Origin: Rhodospirillales bacterium
GTDB taxonomy: Bacteria; Pseudomonadota; Alphaproteobacteria; Rhodospirillales; Defluviicoccaceae
DNA length: 52,388 nucleotides
Direction of reading: 5' to 3'
Assembly: GCA_025458035.1 (NCBI GenBank)
Contig: JALOTH010000001.1
Coordinates: 1 to 52,388, forward strand
The position numbers and the translations under genes are program-made. How positions within the stretch are numbered: the stretch's first letter is position 1; each line of letters starts with the position of its first letter. Below the pieces are notes generated by a model. It saw only the letters and a list, made by a program, of their open reading frames with translations. It did no database searches and was not told where the DNA came from. Below are positions 9,005-16,737 of this stretch, in pieces.

Positions 9005-12000
9005 TCAATAATCGGGGGCGCGCCGCATCTGCATCTCGCGCAGCAATTCGACGATCGTCTTCAGCTCCTTTTCGGTGTACGGCAACGGCCGGTCGTAGCC
9101 GCGCGCGCCCTTCGGGCCGATCGTTTCCGTCTTGATGCCGCCGCTCGCCTGCTTCAGCTTGCCGGTCAGATCGACGGTGGTGCCCGTGGCGTCGACGGCG
9201 GTGACCGACTTCACCCGCGCATAATAGACGGCAGCGCCATCCTTGATCGGCACCAGGTTGCCGGAGATCAGCCCCTTTAGCGCGCTCTGCGCGTTCTCGT
9301 TCTGCACGGCGGCAGCGCCGCCCTTGCCGGTGCCGGCTTTGACGTTGGCCATCGTTTCGACGACGACGTCGGCGCCGGTGCCGGAGACGCCCATGAAGTC
9401 GAGCTCGCTGACCGTCGTATCCACGACGGCTTTGCCGTCGCCGGTGGTCCGCGGCTTGGTCCCGGCGGCGTCGGTGAACTGATCGCCGGTGAAGATGACA
9501 TTGGCGAGCACGCGGCCTCCCGGCGTCTTCGGCGCAGTCGCCACGTCCCGTCCCAGCCGCTCGGCGAGCACCCCGAGATAATCCGGCAGGGTGCGCTTTT
9601 CCTTCCAGACCGGATCGTCGAGCAGCCCGCCGCCCGCCTGTTTGGCGGCCTCGGCCACCAGGGCCGCGGGCGCACTGCTGCCGGCGACGCCTTTCGTCCG
9701 TGCTTCGAGGACGAGGCTCTCCATGGTCGCGCCCGGCGTTGTCTTCAGCCGAGTCTTCAGTTCCGCGCGTACCTGGCCGATGGCGAAGTTCAGGCCATTC
9801 TTCGGGCTGCGCGCCAGTTGCGCGGTGATCATCGTCACCACGGTGCGGATGGCCGCGGGGTCCGACAGCTTGAGTTCGGCGACAAACGCGGTGATTGCCG
9901 GATCGGCGGGGTTGACCTCCACCTCCTTCTCGCCGAACACCGGATCGGCGCGCTCCTGGAAGGTGAGCGGCTCCTGCTTTTCGAAGGTCGCCTTAATGCG
10001 GCGCAGACCGGCCGCATCGACGGTTTTCTCGACCTGCGCCTTCAGCGCGCGCAGGCGCAGCTCGAGCTGTTTCGTCTTGCCCCAGGCGTAGGTGAAGGTG
10101 CGCTCGCCGCCGCCGCGCTTCAGACCGGTGTCGATATCGACACCCACCACCTTGGCCAGCGCTTCGGAACTTCCTTCCGCTTCCAGCGCGCGGCCGGCCA
10201 GTTCGAGTTCCGTGCGCAGTTTCGTCAGGTTGACCTTGCCTTCGATCTCCTTGACCACCTCCTTGGCGATATCTTCGAGCTTGCGCGCCTTGTCGCGGAT
10301 CTTGTCCATCTCGACCTTGTCGTCGGCCTTGTTGCGGGCGACGAGGTCGGCAACCTCGTTGATCAGGCGCTGCCGCCCGGCCTCGATCTCGGTGAAGCGG
10401 AAGCCATAGTCCCGCTCGAACTTCGCAAGCTCGGTGGCGCTGCGGTTCGACTTCAGCCAGCGCTTCATCGCCGCGGTGCCGGCGAACAGGCCGGCGGCCA
10501 TGATGATCATTTCGGCCGACGCCATCTGCGCTTCCGCCTGCGTCATCCACCGCCCTTCTTCGAGGCGGAAGCGCAGCTTGCCGTAGTAGTGCAGCAGCGG
10601 CAGGCTGCCGGCGAAGGCGGCGGTGCCCGCAAGCGCCGGCAATTCGGCGGCAACCATCGCCTTGCCAACGCCGATGGTCATGCCCTTCAGCGCCCCGAAC
10701 AATCCGAGGTTCCACAGCAGATCCTTGGCGACGCCGCCGGGCGTCACCTTCTGGCCGAGAACCGCATAATTGAGGGTCGTTGACACCGCGGTGAAGGTGA
10801 GCGCCTCCAGCGCCGCGGTGCCGGCGAACGCCAGCGCGGTGCGGGCGGTCAATCCGGTGGCGGCGGCGCCGGTGGCCGCGGCACTGCCGGTCGCCGTGCC
10901 ACCGGCAACGAGCCCGCCGACCCCGGCGGTGACCAGCGTCGCCACCAGGGTGATCGCCAGCGAGACGAGGAAGCGCGAGCCGAAGGCGATGATCGGCAGG
11001 CCCTTGTAGAACTCGGCGATGGCGGGATCATCGCGGTACGCCTTGACCCGTGCGCGCAGGTCGTCGAGCTTGCCGGCCTTCGCCGCCTCCTTCATCTTCA
11101 CGCAGCGCTGGATGAGTCGGCCGATCGACCGGTATGCGCTGGGGATCAGGTTTCGCTCGTCGGCGAGGTACTTGAAGGCTTGGCGGACGCGGTCCCAGTG
11201 GCCGATGGCTTCGAGGCTGAGCTGCACCGTCTCGGCCTTGGCGTTGACCGCAGCCTCGAGGGTGGAGACGTTCGCCGCGTTGTTCGCGCGCGCCGTCCCC
11301 AGGTCCGCGGTCAGCTTTTCCAGGGCATCGAGCTCGGTGCGGACGCTGCCGACCCAGTCGACGATCTCGGTGCGAGAGTACTCTACCAACTCGTAGGTCG
11401 GCTTGCGCTTCTCATAGCGTTTCAGCTCGGCCTCGATGAGGGCTCGCGGCAGCCCGGCGGCCTTCTTTTCCGCTTCGTTGAAGGCGGCGGCCTGATCGGC
11501 GGTCAGCAGCTTGCTCAGCGCCTGGAAATAGGCCAGCTGCACCTCGGCAATGGCCTTTTCGTAGCCTTTACGCGATTCGCCGAGGCCGGGCGCCGTCTCC
11601 AGCTCGTTGAGCTTGACATCAATCAGATCGAGGGCGCGATCGATACGCTCGACGATACGTTCGGCATCGGTGATGCGCTCGACATCGGCGGGCGCACCGG
11701 TCAGCGCCTGCCGCGCCGCCTTGACGTTGGCGAGAGCGGCATCGCATAGCGCCGGCTCCGGATCCTTCGGCGCGAACTCGTAATCCGTCTTGATCTTGGT
11801 GATGGCCGCCTCGATCAGGGTCAGCCGCGCCTGCAATTCGGGAAGGCTGAGGGGCGGCAGCTCCTTCGCCGGGGTTGTGGCGACGGGGCTGCCGGTGGTC
11901 GATCCCGGCGGCGTCTTGCCCGGACCGCCCGGCGGCGGCGATGGTGGCGGCAGCGTCGTGCCCGGCGGCGACGGCGGCGCCTTTCCCGTGCCGCCGCCGG

Positions 12001-13009
12001 ATTTCGGCGCCCAGAGGAAAACGTAATAGCTGGCGGTGGAGCCGGAGGTGATGCGGCGGATGAGGACGCGCGCCACTTCGCCCTTCGTCGGGTGGCGGAA
12101 GATGCGGTTGCTGTCCGGCCCGGTCGCTGGCTCCGCCGTCGGCGTGCTCGCCTTGATGACCGCGGCATCGAGTCCGCCATAGCGGGTCAGGTAGAGAACA
12201 AGGTCTTCGTCGGTCAACGGGGCGGCCTGTGCTCCCAGCACCCGCCAGTCATCGCTCGGCAGCTGATCCATGATGCCGCCCTTGCCGGGGGCGGGCTGGC
12301 GCATGACGCGCGGCGGGGCGCTGCCCGATCCCTGAATGACGTGGGCGAGTTCATGGGCGAGCAGGCGGCGGCCGGCGTCGGCCTGTGGAGCATAGCGGCC
12401 CTCGCCGAACACGATGTTGCGGCCGACGGTGTAGGCGATGGCGCCGACGTCGCGCGCCGAGGCGGCGGCGGCGGCATCCGCATGCACACGCACGGTGCCG
12501 AGGTCGCGGCCGAAACGCGGCTCGAAGAAGGCGCGGCTGGCGCCGTCGAGCGGGTGTCCGGGCGCGGCAAGGGCGGCGCCGACCGAGGCGGGGGCGGGGC
12601 CGCCGCCAGCGGCGTCGCCGGCGGCGAGCCGCCGCAGCCGCTCCTCCGTTTCGCAGGGATCGCATTTGCGGCGGAGCATCGGTGCGGCATCGATCATCGC
12701 CGGCGCCGGCAGCGCCGCCGGCATGGCGAGGATGCGCGCGGCGAGGGCATCCGCGGCGCCCTCGGCGGGATCGTCGGCGGCGCCGATGAGCAGCGGGCCG
12801 GCCGGCGGCGGCGATGCCGGCCGCCGCACTTCCATTCCCCCGTCTGCGGCGGCCAGTTCGGGCGCGCGTGCGCCGTCGGCGGGCTGCTGAGCGTCGGCGA
12901 CGGCGATCCCGTAGCTCGGCGGCGTCAGCGCAACCCCTTGCTGCCGGCGGCCCGCTGTGCCGTCGGCCGTCCTGTCGCCTGCCTTGTCGGCGATCGCCGA
13001 TCGTTCCAT
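9005..13009 (-). CDS. Large DUF4157 (eCIS-core-domain) modular protein, 1334 aa
   Basis: The protein begins with a disordered segment bearing PPSYGIAVAD at residues 30-39. Next come the DUF4157-preceding element LLIGAADDPAEGAA, a KCDPCETEE Cys-x2-Cys segment near 117-124, and the DUF4157 domain at about 161-227 with FGRDLGTVRVHAD and HELAH at 219-223. A proline-glycine-serine-threonine linker follows, then a long helical and coiled-coil region. A hydrophobic glycine/alanine-rich stretch (LVSLAITLVATLVTAGVGG) could insert into a membrane. The C-terminus has Glu1202-Leu-Asp1204 and Glu1218 with Lys1224, followed by a Gln-Asn helix, which weakly resembles a restriction-endonuclease fold. It is a likely cargo or effector; the assignment rests on DUF4157. 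The ATG is at 13007-13009, 61 bases after the 292-aa gene. Confidence 0.85.
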   Translation of the reverse strand: MERSAIADKAGDRTADGTAGRRQQGVALTPPSYGIAVADAQQPADGARAPELAAADGGMEVRRPASPPPAGPLLIGAADDPAEGAADALAARILAMPAALPAPAMIDAAPMLRRKCDPCETEERLRRLAAGDAAGGGPAPASVGAALAAPGHPLDGASRAFFEPRFGRDLGTVRVHADAAAAASARDVGAIAYTVGRNIVFGEGRYAPQADAGRRLLAHELAHVIQGSGSAPPRVMRQPAPGKGGIMDQLPSDDWRVLGAQAAPLTDEDLVLYLTRYGGLDAAVIKASTPTAEPATGPDSNRIFRHPTKGEVARVLIRRITSGSTASYYVFLWAPKSGGGTGKAPPSPPGTTLPPPSPPPGGPGKTPPGSTTGSPVATTPAKELPPLSLPELQARLTLIEAAITKIKTDYEFAPKDPEPALCDAALANVKAARQALTGAPADVERITDAERIVERIDRALDLIDVKLNELETAPGLGESRKGYEKAIAEVQLAYFQALSKLLTADQAAAFNEAEKKAAGLPRALIEAELKRYEKRKPTYELVEYSRTEIVDWVGSVRTELDALEKLTADLGTARANNAANVSTLEAAVNAKAETVQLSLEAIGHWDRVRQAFKYLADERNLIPSAYRSIGRLIQRCVKMKEAAKAGKLDDLRARVKAYRDDPAIAEFYKGLPIIAFGSRFLVSLAITLVATLVTAGVGGLVAGGTATGSAAATGAAATGLTARTALAFAGTAALEALTFTAVSTTLNYAVLGQKVTPGGVAKDLLWNLGLFGALKGMTIGVGKAMVAAELPALAGTAAFAGSLPLLHYYGKLRFRLEEGRWMTQAEAQMASAEMIIMAAGLFAGTAAMKRWLKSNRSATELAKFERDYGFRFTEIEAGRQRLINEVADLVARNKADDKVEMDKIRDKARKLEDIAKEVVKEIEGKVNLTKLRTELELAGRALEAEGSSEALAKVVGVDIDTGLKRGGGERTFTYAWGKTKQLELRLRALKAQVEKTVDAAGLRRIKATFEKQEPLTFQERADPVFGEKEVEVNPADPAITAFVAELKLSDPAAIRTVVTMITAQLARSPKNGLNFAIGQVRAELKTRLKTTPGATMESLVLEARTKGVAGSSAPAALVAEAAKQAGGGLLDDPVWKEKRTLPDYLGVLAERLGRDVATAPKTPGGRVLANVIFTGDQFTDAAGTKPRTTGDGKAVVDTTVSELDFMGVSGTGADVVVETMANVKAGTGKGGAAAVQNENAQSALKGLISGNLVPIKDGAAVYYARVKSVTAVDATGTTVDLTGKLKQASGGIKTETIGPKGARGYDRPLPYTEKELKTIVELLREMQMRRAPDY

Positions 13010-13070
13010 GGCTGCTGCCCGGCGCTGCCGCCGTGGCTCCCTGCCGTCTCGAAGCGCTGCCTTGCCGCGT

Positions 13071-13949
13071 TTACCGCAAGGTGTTCTGGGTGACGCGGCC
13101 GTTGACGATGCGGGTGGTCAACGACCAGCTGACCGAGCTGCTGCCCGCCGGTCCGACCAGCGAAGTCACGAAATCACGGTCGTGATCGATACTGTCGGTC
13201 GGGCGATAGCCGGTGCTCGGCGGATCGGCCATGGTAATCACGTATCCCAAGGGGGCGCTGCCGCCACCGAGAAATTCCTGGCGGAAAGGGGTGGTGGTCG
13301 CGTCGCGGCCCGATTTGGCGATGTCATCGAAGGTCCGCCCCTCTTCGGGATGGACGGTGCCGTTGATGCGAAATCGTGTTCGCGTGATCGTTTGTTCCAG
13401 ACGGTACTGACCCGGCTGGCAGGGGCTGGGGATGGTTCCAAACAACTGCACGTTGGCGCCGGCGCGGCTGCCGGTGTCGAACGGTCCGCCGGAACCGGGA
13501 TGCTGATAAAAGTCCTGGCCGACGAGGTCGGGATAATAGCTGTCCATGGTCAGGCTGCCGAGGAACGCGCCGGAGGTGACCTTGCCCATGCCGCGCGGCT
13601 GGCCGCACGATTCGCTGGCAGCCGCTGCCGCGGGGGCAGGGGAGGGGGCCGGCGGCGGCGCACCGCCACCGAGCGGCTGATCGACGATGAGCCCGGGCTC
13701 CCCCCTTGCGGGCAGATCCGGCCGCGACGTCCGCGCGCTGGCCGCCACGGAAACCGGCACCATGCGCATCACCGGGCGCACCCGCGGGGCATCCTCGGCG
13801 GTCGGGGCCACACCGGGCTGGCGGCCATCGGCGAGCGCGATGCCACAGGCGGGGGGCTTGAAGCCGAAGCCCTTTTGCGACCTGACCGGAGTGACCGGCG
13901 GCATGGTTGACGCGGGATGGTGAGTTGGCCTCGACGCCATCGACTTCAT
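13071..13949 (-). CDS. 292-aa protein with the shared N-terminal motif, first gene of the DUF4157 operon
   Basis: This protein lacks DUF4157 and any HExxH motif, yet residues 32-42 read PPACGIALADG, matching the motif near the N-termini of the two giants downstream. A disordered Pro/Ala-rich stretch (about 85-125) leads to a C-terminal domain of about 165 residues, probably beta-rich. It contains MDSYYPDLVGQDFYQHPGSG, a PCQPGQY segment and RTRFRINGTVHPEEGRT, and ends in a strand-like SSVSWSLTTRIVNGRVTQNT. I do not recognise that domain. There is no signal peptide. An AGGAG lies about 9 bases before the ATG at 13947-13949. A small structural or cargo protein exported by the same route as the giants is possible. 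Confidence 0.75.
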   Translation of the reverse strand: MKSMASRPTHHPASTMPPVTPVRSQKGFGFKPPACGIALADGRQPGVAPTAEDAPRVRPVMRMVPVSVAASARTSRPDLPARGEPGLIVDQPLGGGAPPPAPSPAPAAAAASESCGQPRGMGKVTSGAFLGSLTMDSYYPDLVGQDFYQHPGSGGPFDTGSRAGANVQLFGTIPSPCQPGQYRLEQTITRTRFRINGTVHPEEGRTFDDIAKSGRDATTTPFRQEFLGGGSAPLGYVITMADPPSTGYRPTDSIDHDRDFVTSLVGPAGSSSVSWSLTTRIVNGRVTQNTLR

Positions 13950-14169
13950 CGGCCGCCACTCCTAACTTCTACCCATCGTTGCCGTCTGCTTTCGGCTTCG
14001 CGTTTTTGTCCTCTTAACCACGGCTCGCTTTAATGAATAGCATGGTTTCACCGGGTTGTTGAGCCTGCGGCGGCGTGACCGGCGCGGCGGTTCTCTTCGC
14101 TACAGCCAACGGCTGTGGCGATGCGGCCGGAGGTTGACGGCGAAGACAAAGGGTGGATAAAGGACTGCC

Positions 14170-14733
14170 ATGGTGCATCGTGAACCGCCGACCGCGGCGC
14201 TGCCGGCGTTGCTGCCGGGGAGCCTCGCCGCCGACATGGTCGACCGTGCCGACGGCGCCCGCTGCCGGCGCGTGACGTCATGGCTGCGTGCGGGACGGTG
14301 GGTGTTGCGGGCCAGTTTCGCCGTCGGACTGATCGCGGTGGGCATCGTCTCGCTGCTGCCGGGACCGCAGATGCCGCCGCTTGGCGAGCATGACAAGCTG
14401 ATGCACGCCCTCGCCTACGGCGTGCTGGCGGCGAACGGCGGCCTCGCGTTCGGCGATCATGGCCGCTGGTTGCGGCTGGGCTTGGCGTTGTTCACCTTCG
14501 GCCTGGCACTGGAAGCCGTGCAAGGCGTGCTGCCGGGGCGGGAGGTCAGCCTCGCCGATGTCCTCGCCAACGGCATTGGCGTCATCATCGGCTTCGGCGT
14601 GGCGGGAATGGCGGTGGCGCTGGGTCGGTTGGCCTTGCGCCGTGCGCGGAGACTGCCGGCCGGTCAACGGGAACGGGAGGGAAGGGCGGTCGCGACCGCA
14701 CCCGCGGCCGCGACCGGTTTATCCGATACCTAG
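14170..14733 (+). CDS. VanZ-like membrane protein
   Basis: The 187-aa protein has four predicted membrane spans, the first at LRASFAVGLIAVGIVSLLPG. It shows the family pattern HDKLMHALAYGVLA (a conserved Asp-Lys-x2-His in the first loop) and LEAVQGVLPGREVSLADVLAN near the third and fourth spans. VanZ-like proteins are small inner-membrane proteins of uncertain biochemical role, often near cell-wall or polysaccharide genes, which fits the locus that follows. AAAGGA at 14159-14164 lies 5 bases before the ATG. The C-terminal 35 residues form a basic cytoplasmic tail. Confidence 0.85.
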   Translation: MVHREPPTAALPALLPGSLAADMVDRADGARCRRVTSWLRAGRWVLRASFAVGLIAVGIVSLLPGPQMPPLGEHDKLMHALAYGVLAANGGLAFGDHGRWLRLGLALFTFGLALEAVQGVLPGREVSLADVLANGIGVIIGFGVAGMAVALGRLALRRARRLPAGQREREGRAVATAPAAATGLSDT

Positions 14734-14918
14734 AAGCTCCAGCGATCGCGCGGCCCGAGCACTGCCCGTTCCGCCAAACCGCGTTCGTCAGGAGTTGGCA
14801 GCGCCGTGCGCTCGCTGCGCATGACGGTTCCTTCCCGCTTCATGAAGGAATCCGGCACCACCGCGAAAAATACGGGGTCGACAATGTCGCCCGCGTTGCG
14901 GTAGAAAACGTTTGTCAA
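14730..14918 (-). CDS. Possible 62-aa small protein with TTG start
   Basis: A short frame starts at a TTG (14916-14918) and ends in a stop that overlaps the convergent VanZ gene end by 4 bases. It is credible because a strong ribosome site, GAAGGGAG on the minus strand (14927-14934), lies 8 bases upstream. The product begins TNVFYRNAGDIVDPVFFAVV and ends in a charged tail; the central VDPVFFAVVPDSFM is hydrophobic but too short to be a clear membrane span. I know no family for it. Confidence 0.4.
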   Translation of the reverse strand: MTNVFYRNAGDIVDPVFFAVVPDSFMKREGTVMRSERTALPTPDERGLAERAVLGPRDRWSF

Positions 14919-15570
14919 GTCACATACTCCCTTCTGCGTTCAAAAACGCTCGGTGCTTGTCGAGATGGTCGGGGTGATGCCAGCACTCCGACCTTCTCAC
15001 GGGGTATTTCCGTCTAGCGAACACCCAAAGTCAATAGCGCCAACCATCGCCGGGGCCGCCCCATGCCCCCGTCGGCGGGCTATCCGCGCCCGCAGCATGG
15101 CGTCCTAACGGTCTGGCGCCGTTTGCCTTTCCGGCAAGAAAGTGACTCATGAATACGGTCATTTTCTTGCGCTGCGGTGCAAGGCAGTCTCATCCGCAGG
15201 TGTTGCCGCCACGCCACGCAACTGATCGCAGGGCGCGCATCGGCAGGCGCATTGATCGCGCGCGCGCCGTTTCCGGCGATTCGGCGGCGACGGAAAGCGG
15301 CCGATCGTGACCACCGTCATTGCCGGCGGGGTGCTGCATGGCCGCGGCGGCTGCCGTTGGGTGTGAATAAACGCAAATTGTTCAAAACCTTTCCCGCAAA
15401 TAACCGATAAAGTATGAACGTTAGGGTGGGGAAGTCGGTCGGACGAACGCCGAATTTGATCCGAAATAAAGTTATCGTATCGTTGCCGGTACGGCAGTAT
15501 ATTGCGGCGTCTTTTGATCACCTGCAACAGTACACCCACCGCTCTGACGTTATCTCAGGAGATACATTTT
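14919..15570. other. Long non-coding stretch upstream of the first RTX gene
   Basis: About 650 bases without a convincing gene. The left part is G+C-rich and featureless. The middle holds a 13-base inverted repeat (listed separately at 15134-15170) overlapped by a smaller TTGCC/GGCAA pair at 15123-15137. The last 200 bases are clearly more A+T-rich, as expected of a promoter region for the RTX gene, but I could not fix a convincing -35/-10 pair. Confidence 0.5.
15134..15170. promoter_or_regulatory. Near-perfect 13-base inverted repeat, candidate operator or hairpin
   Basis: The arms are GCAAGAAAGTGAC at 15134-15146 and GTCATTTTCTTGC at 15158-15170, which pair at 12 of 13 positions around an 11-base spacer containing TCATGA. 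There is no T-run after the second arm, so it does not look like a simple terminator. Its position about 400 bases before the RTX start and after the convergent small ORF would suit a regulator site or an RNA hairpin. The sequence shows only the symmetry; its function is unknown. Confidence 0.45.
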
Positions 15571-16662
15571 ATGGCGACTATACCAGGCTCCGCATACAAC
15601 GATCTGATTTATGGAACTGCGTACGCCGACCTGATCCAGGCGGCAGAGGGTGCGGATCGCGTCTTCGCCGGCGACGGCGACGATACGGTTCTCGGCGGCG
15701 CCGGCAATGATTACGTCCGCGGCGATGCGGGCAACGACAGTATCCTCGGCGAAGAGGGCAATGACCTGCTCTACGGCGGTCAGGGCGATGACACGGTGCA
15801 GGGCGGCGACGGCAACGACTACCTCGACGGCGAGCAAGGCGACGACGTGCTCCACGGCGGCGCCGGCGATGACACGCTGCGCACGGGGGCGGGCAACAAT
15901 GCCGCCTACGGTGAAGCGGGCAACGACGTCATCTTCGGCGGCAACGGCCACGACCTGCTTGACGGCGGCGACGGTGATGACGTCATCACCGCGGGTGGCG
16001 GCGACGACACGATCCACGGCGGCACCGGTAACGACGTCATCATCGGCGGCGACGGCGCCGATCTGATGTCCGGCGGCGCCGGCAACGATCTGCTCGACGG
16101 CGGCGCCGGTGACGATACCGCCTTTGGCGGCGCCGGCGATGACCTGCTCGATGGCGGCGTTGGCAGCGACACCATCCAGGGCGGCAGCGGCAGCGATCTG
16201 CTGGATGGCGGCGCCGGCAACGATTTCCTGTTCGGCGAAGAGGGCAACGATACGATTTCCGGCGGTGACGGCAAGGACCTGTTGCAGGGCGACGAGGGCG
16301 ACGATGTGCTCGACGGCGGCGACAGCGAAGACGTGCTGATCGGCGGCGCCGGCAACGATACGCTGCATGGCGGTGCCGCTGACGATCTGCTGATCGGCGG
16401 CGCCGGCGCCGATGTCTTTGTTTTCAATGGCGGCGGCGGCAGTGACATCGTCCTCGATTTCGAAGGCGGCACCGACCTGGTGCAGATCGCCAAGAACATT
16501 AACGGTTTGGAGATCGAGAACGCCGAGGATGTGCTGGCCCATGCGTTGGACCTCGGCGGCAGTACGCTGATCGACTTCGGCATGGGCGACAGCATCATGT
16601 TGCTGGGGACGTCCGTTGACGAAATCCAGGCCGATCCGAGCAAATTCTTCATGGTCTCATAA
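15571..16662 (+). CDS. RTX calcium-binding repeat protein, likely type I secreted
   Basis: The 363-aa protein is almost entirely built of hemolysin-type nonapeptides of the form GGxGxDxLx from about residue 28 to 290. These form a calcium-bound parallel beta-roll outside the cell. After the repeats come VFVFNGGGGSDIVLDFEGG and a C-terminus GDSIMLLGTSVDEIQA...FFMVS, typical of the uncleaved C-terminal signal read by type I exporters. There is no N-terminal signal peptide and no protease or other catalytic domain. I chose the ATG at 15571 because AGGAGA (15557-15562) lies 8 bases upstream; a start 69 bases earlier has no such site. The exporter genes lie about 8 kb downstream. A structural or matrix role is inferred. 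Confidence 0.88.
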   Translation: MATIPGSAYNDLIYGTAYADLIQAAEGADRVFAGDGDDTVLGGAGNDYVRGDAGNDSILGEEGNDLLYGGQGDDTVQGGDGNDYLDGEQGDDVLHGGAGDDTLRTGAGNNAAYGEAGNDVIFGGNGHDLLDGGDGDDVITAGGGDDTIHGGTGNDVIIGGDGADLMSGGAGNDLLDGGAGDDTAFGGAGDDLLDGGVGSDTIQGGSGSDLLDGGAGNDFLFGEEGNDTISGGDGKDLLQGDEGDDVLDGGDSEDVLIGGAGNDTLHGGAADDLLIGGAGADVFVFNGGGGSDIVLDFEGGTDLVQIAKNINGLEIENAEDVLAHALDLGGSTLIDFGMGDSIMLLGTSVDEIQADPSKFFMVS

Positions 16663-16676
16663 TCCTGCGGCGCGAC

Positions 16677-16710
16677 GACGCGCCGTTCCCGGGTGGCGGG
16701 ACGGCGCGTC
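16677..16710 (+). terminator. Candidate terminator after the first RTX gene
   Basis: A perfect 10-base inverted repeat, GACGCGCCGT (16677-16686) and ACGGCGCGTC (16701-16710), with a 14-base loop sits 15 bases after the RTX stop. It is followed within about 10 bases by a short ATTTT. The stem is strong but the T-run is weak, so it may be leaky or act as an mRNA-stabilising hairpin for an abundant RTX transcript. Confidence 0.55.
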
Positions 16711-16737
16711 TGGGGCCGATTTTCCGGGGGTTCATAG

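Noticed and set aside
15600-16400. Dense short tandem repeats that could suggest a CRISPR or satellite array
   Set aside because: The period is 27 bases in frame and encodes RTX nonapeptides; there are no spacers.
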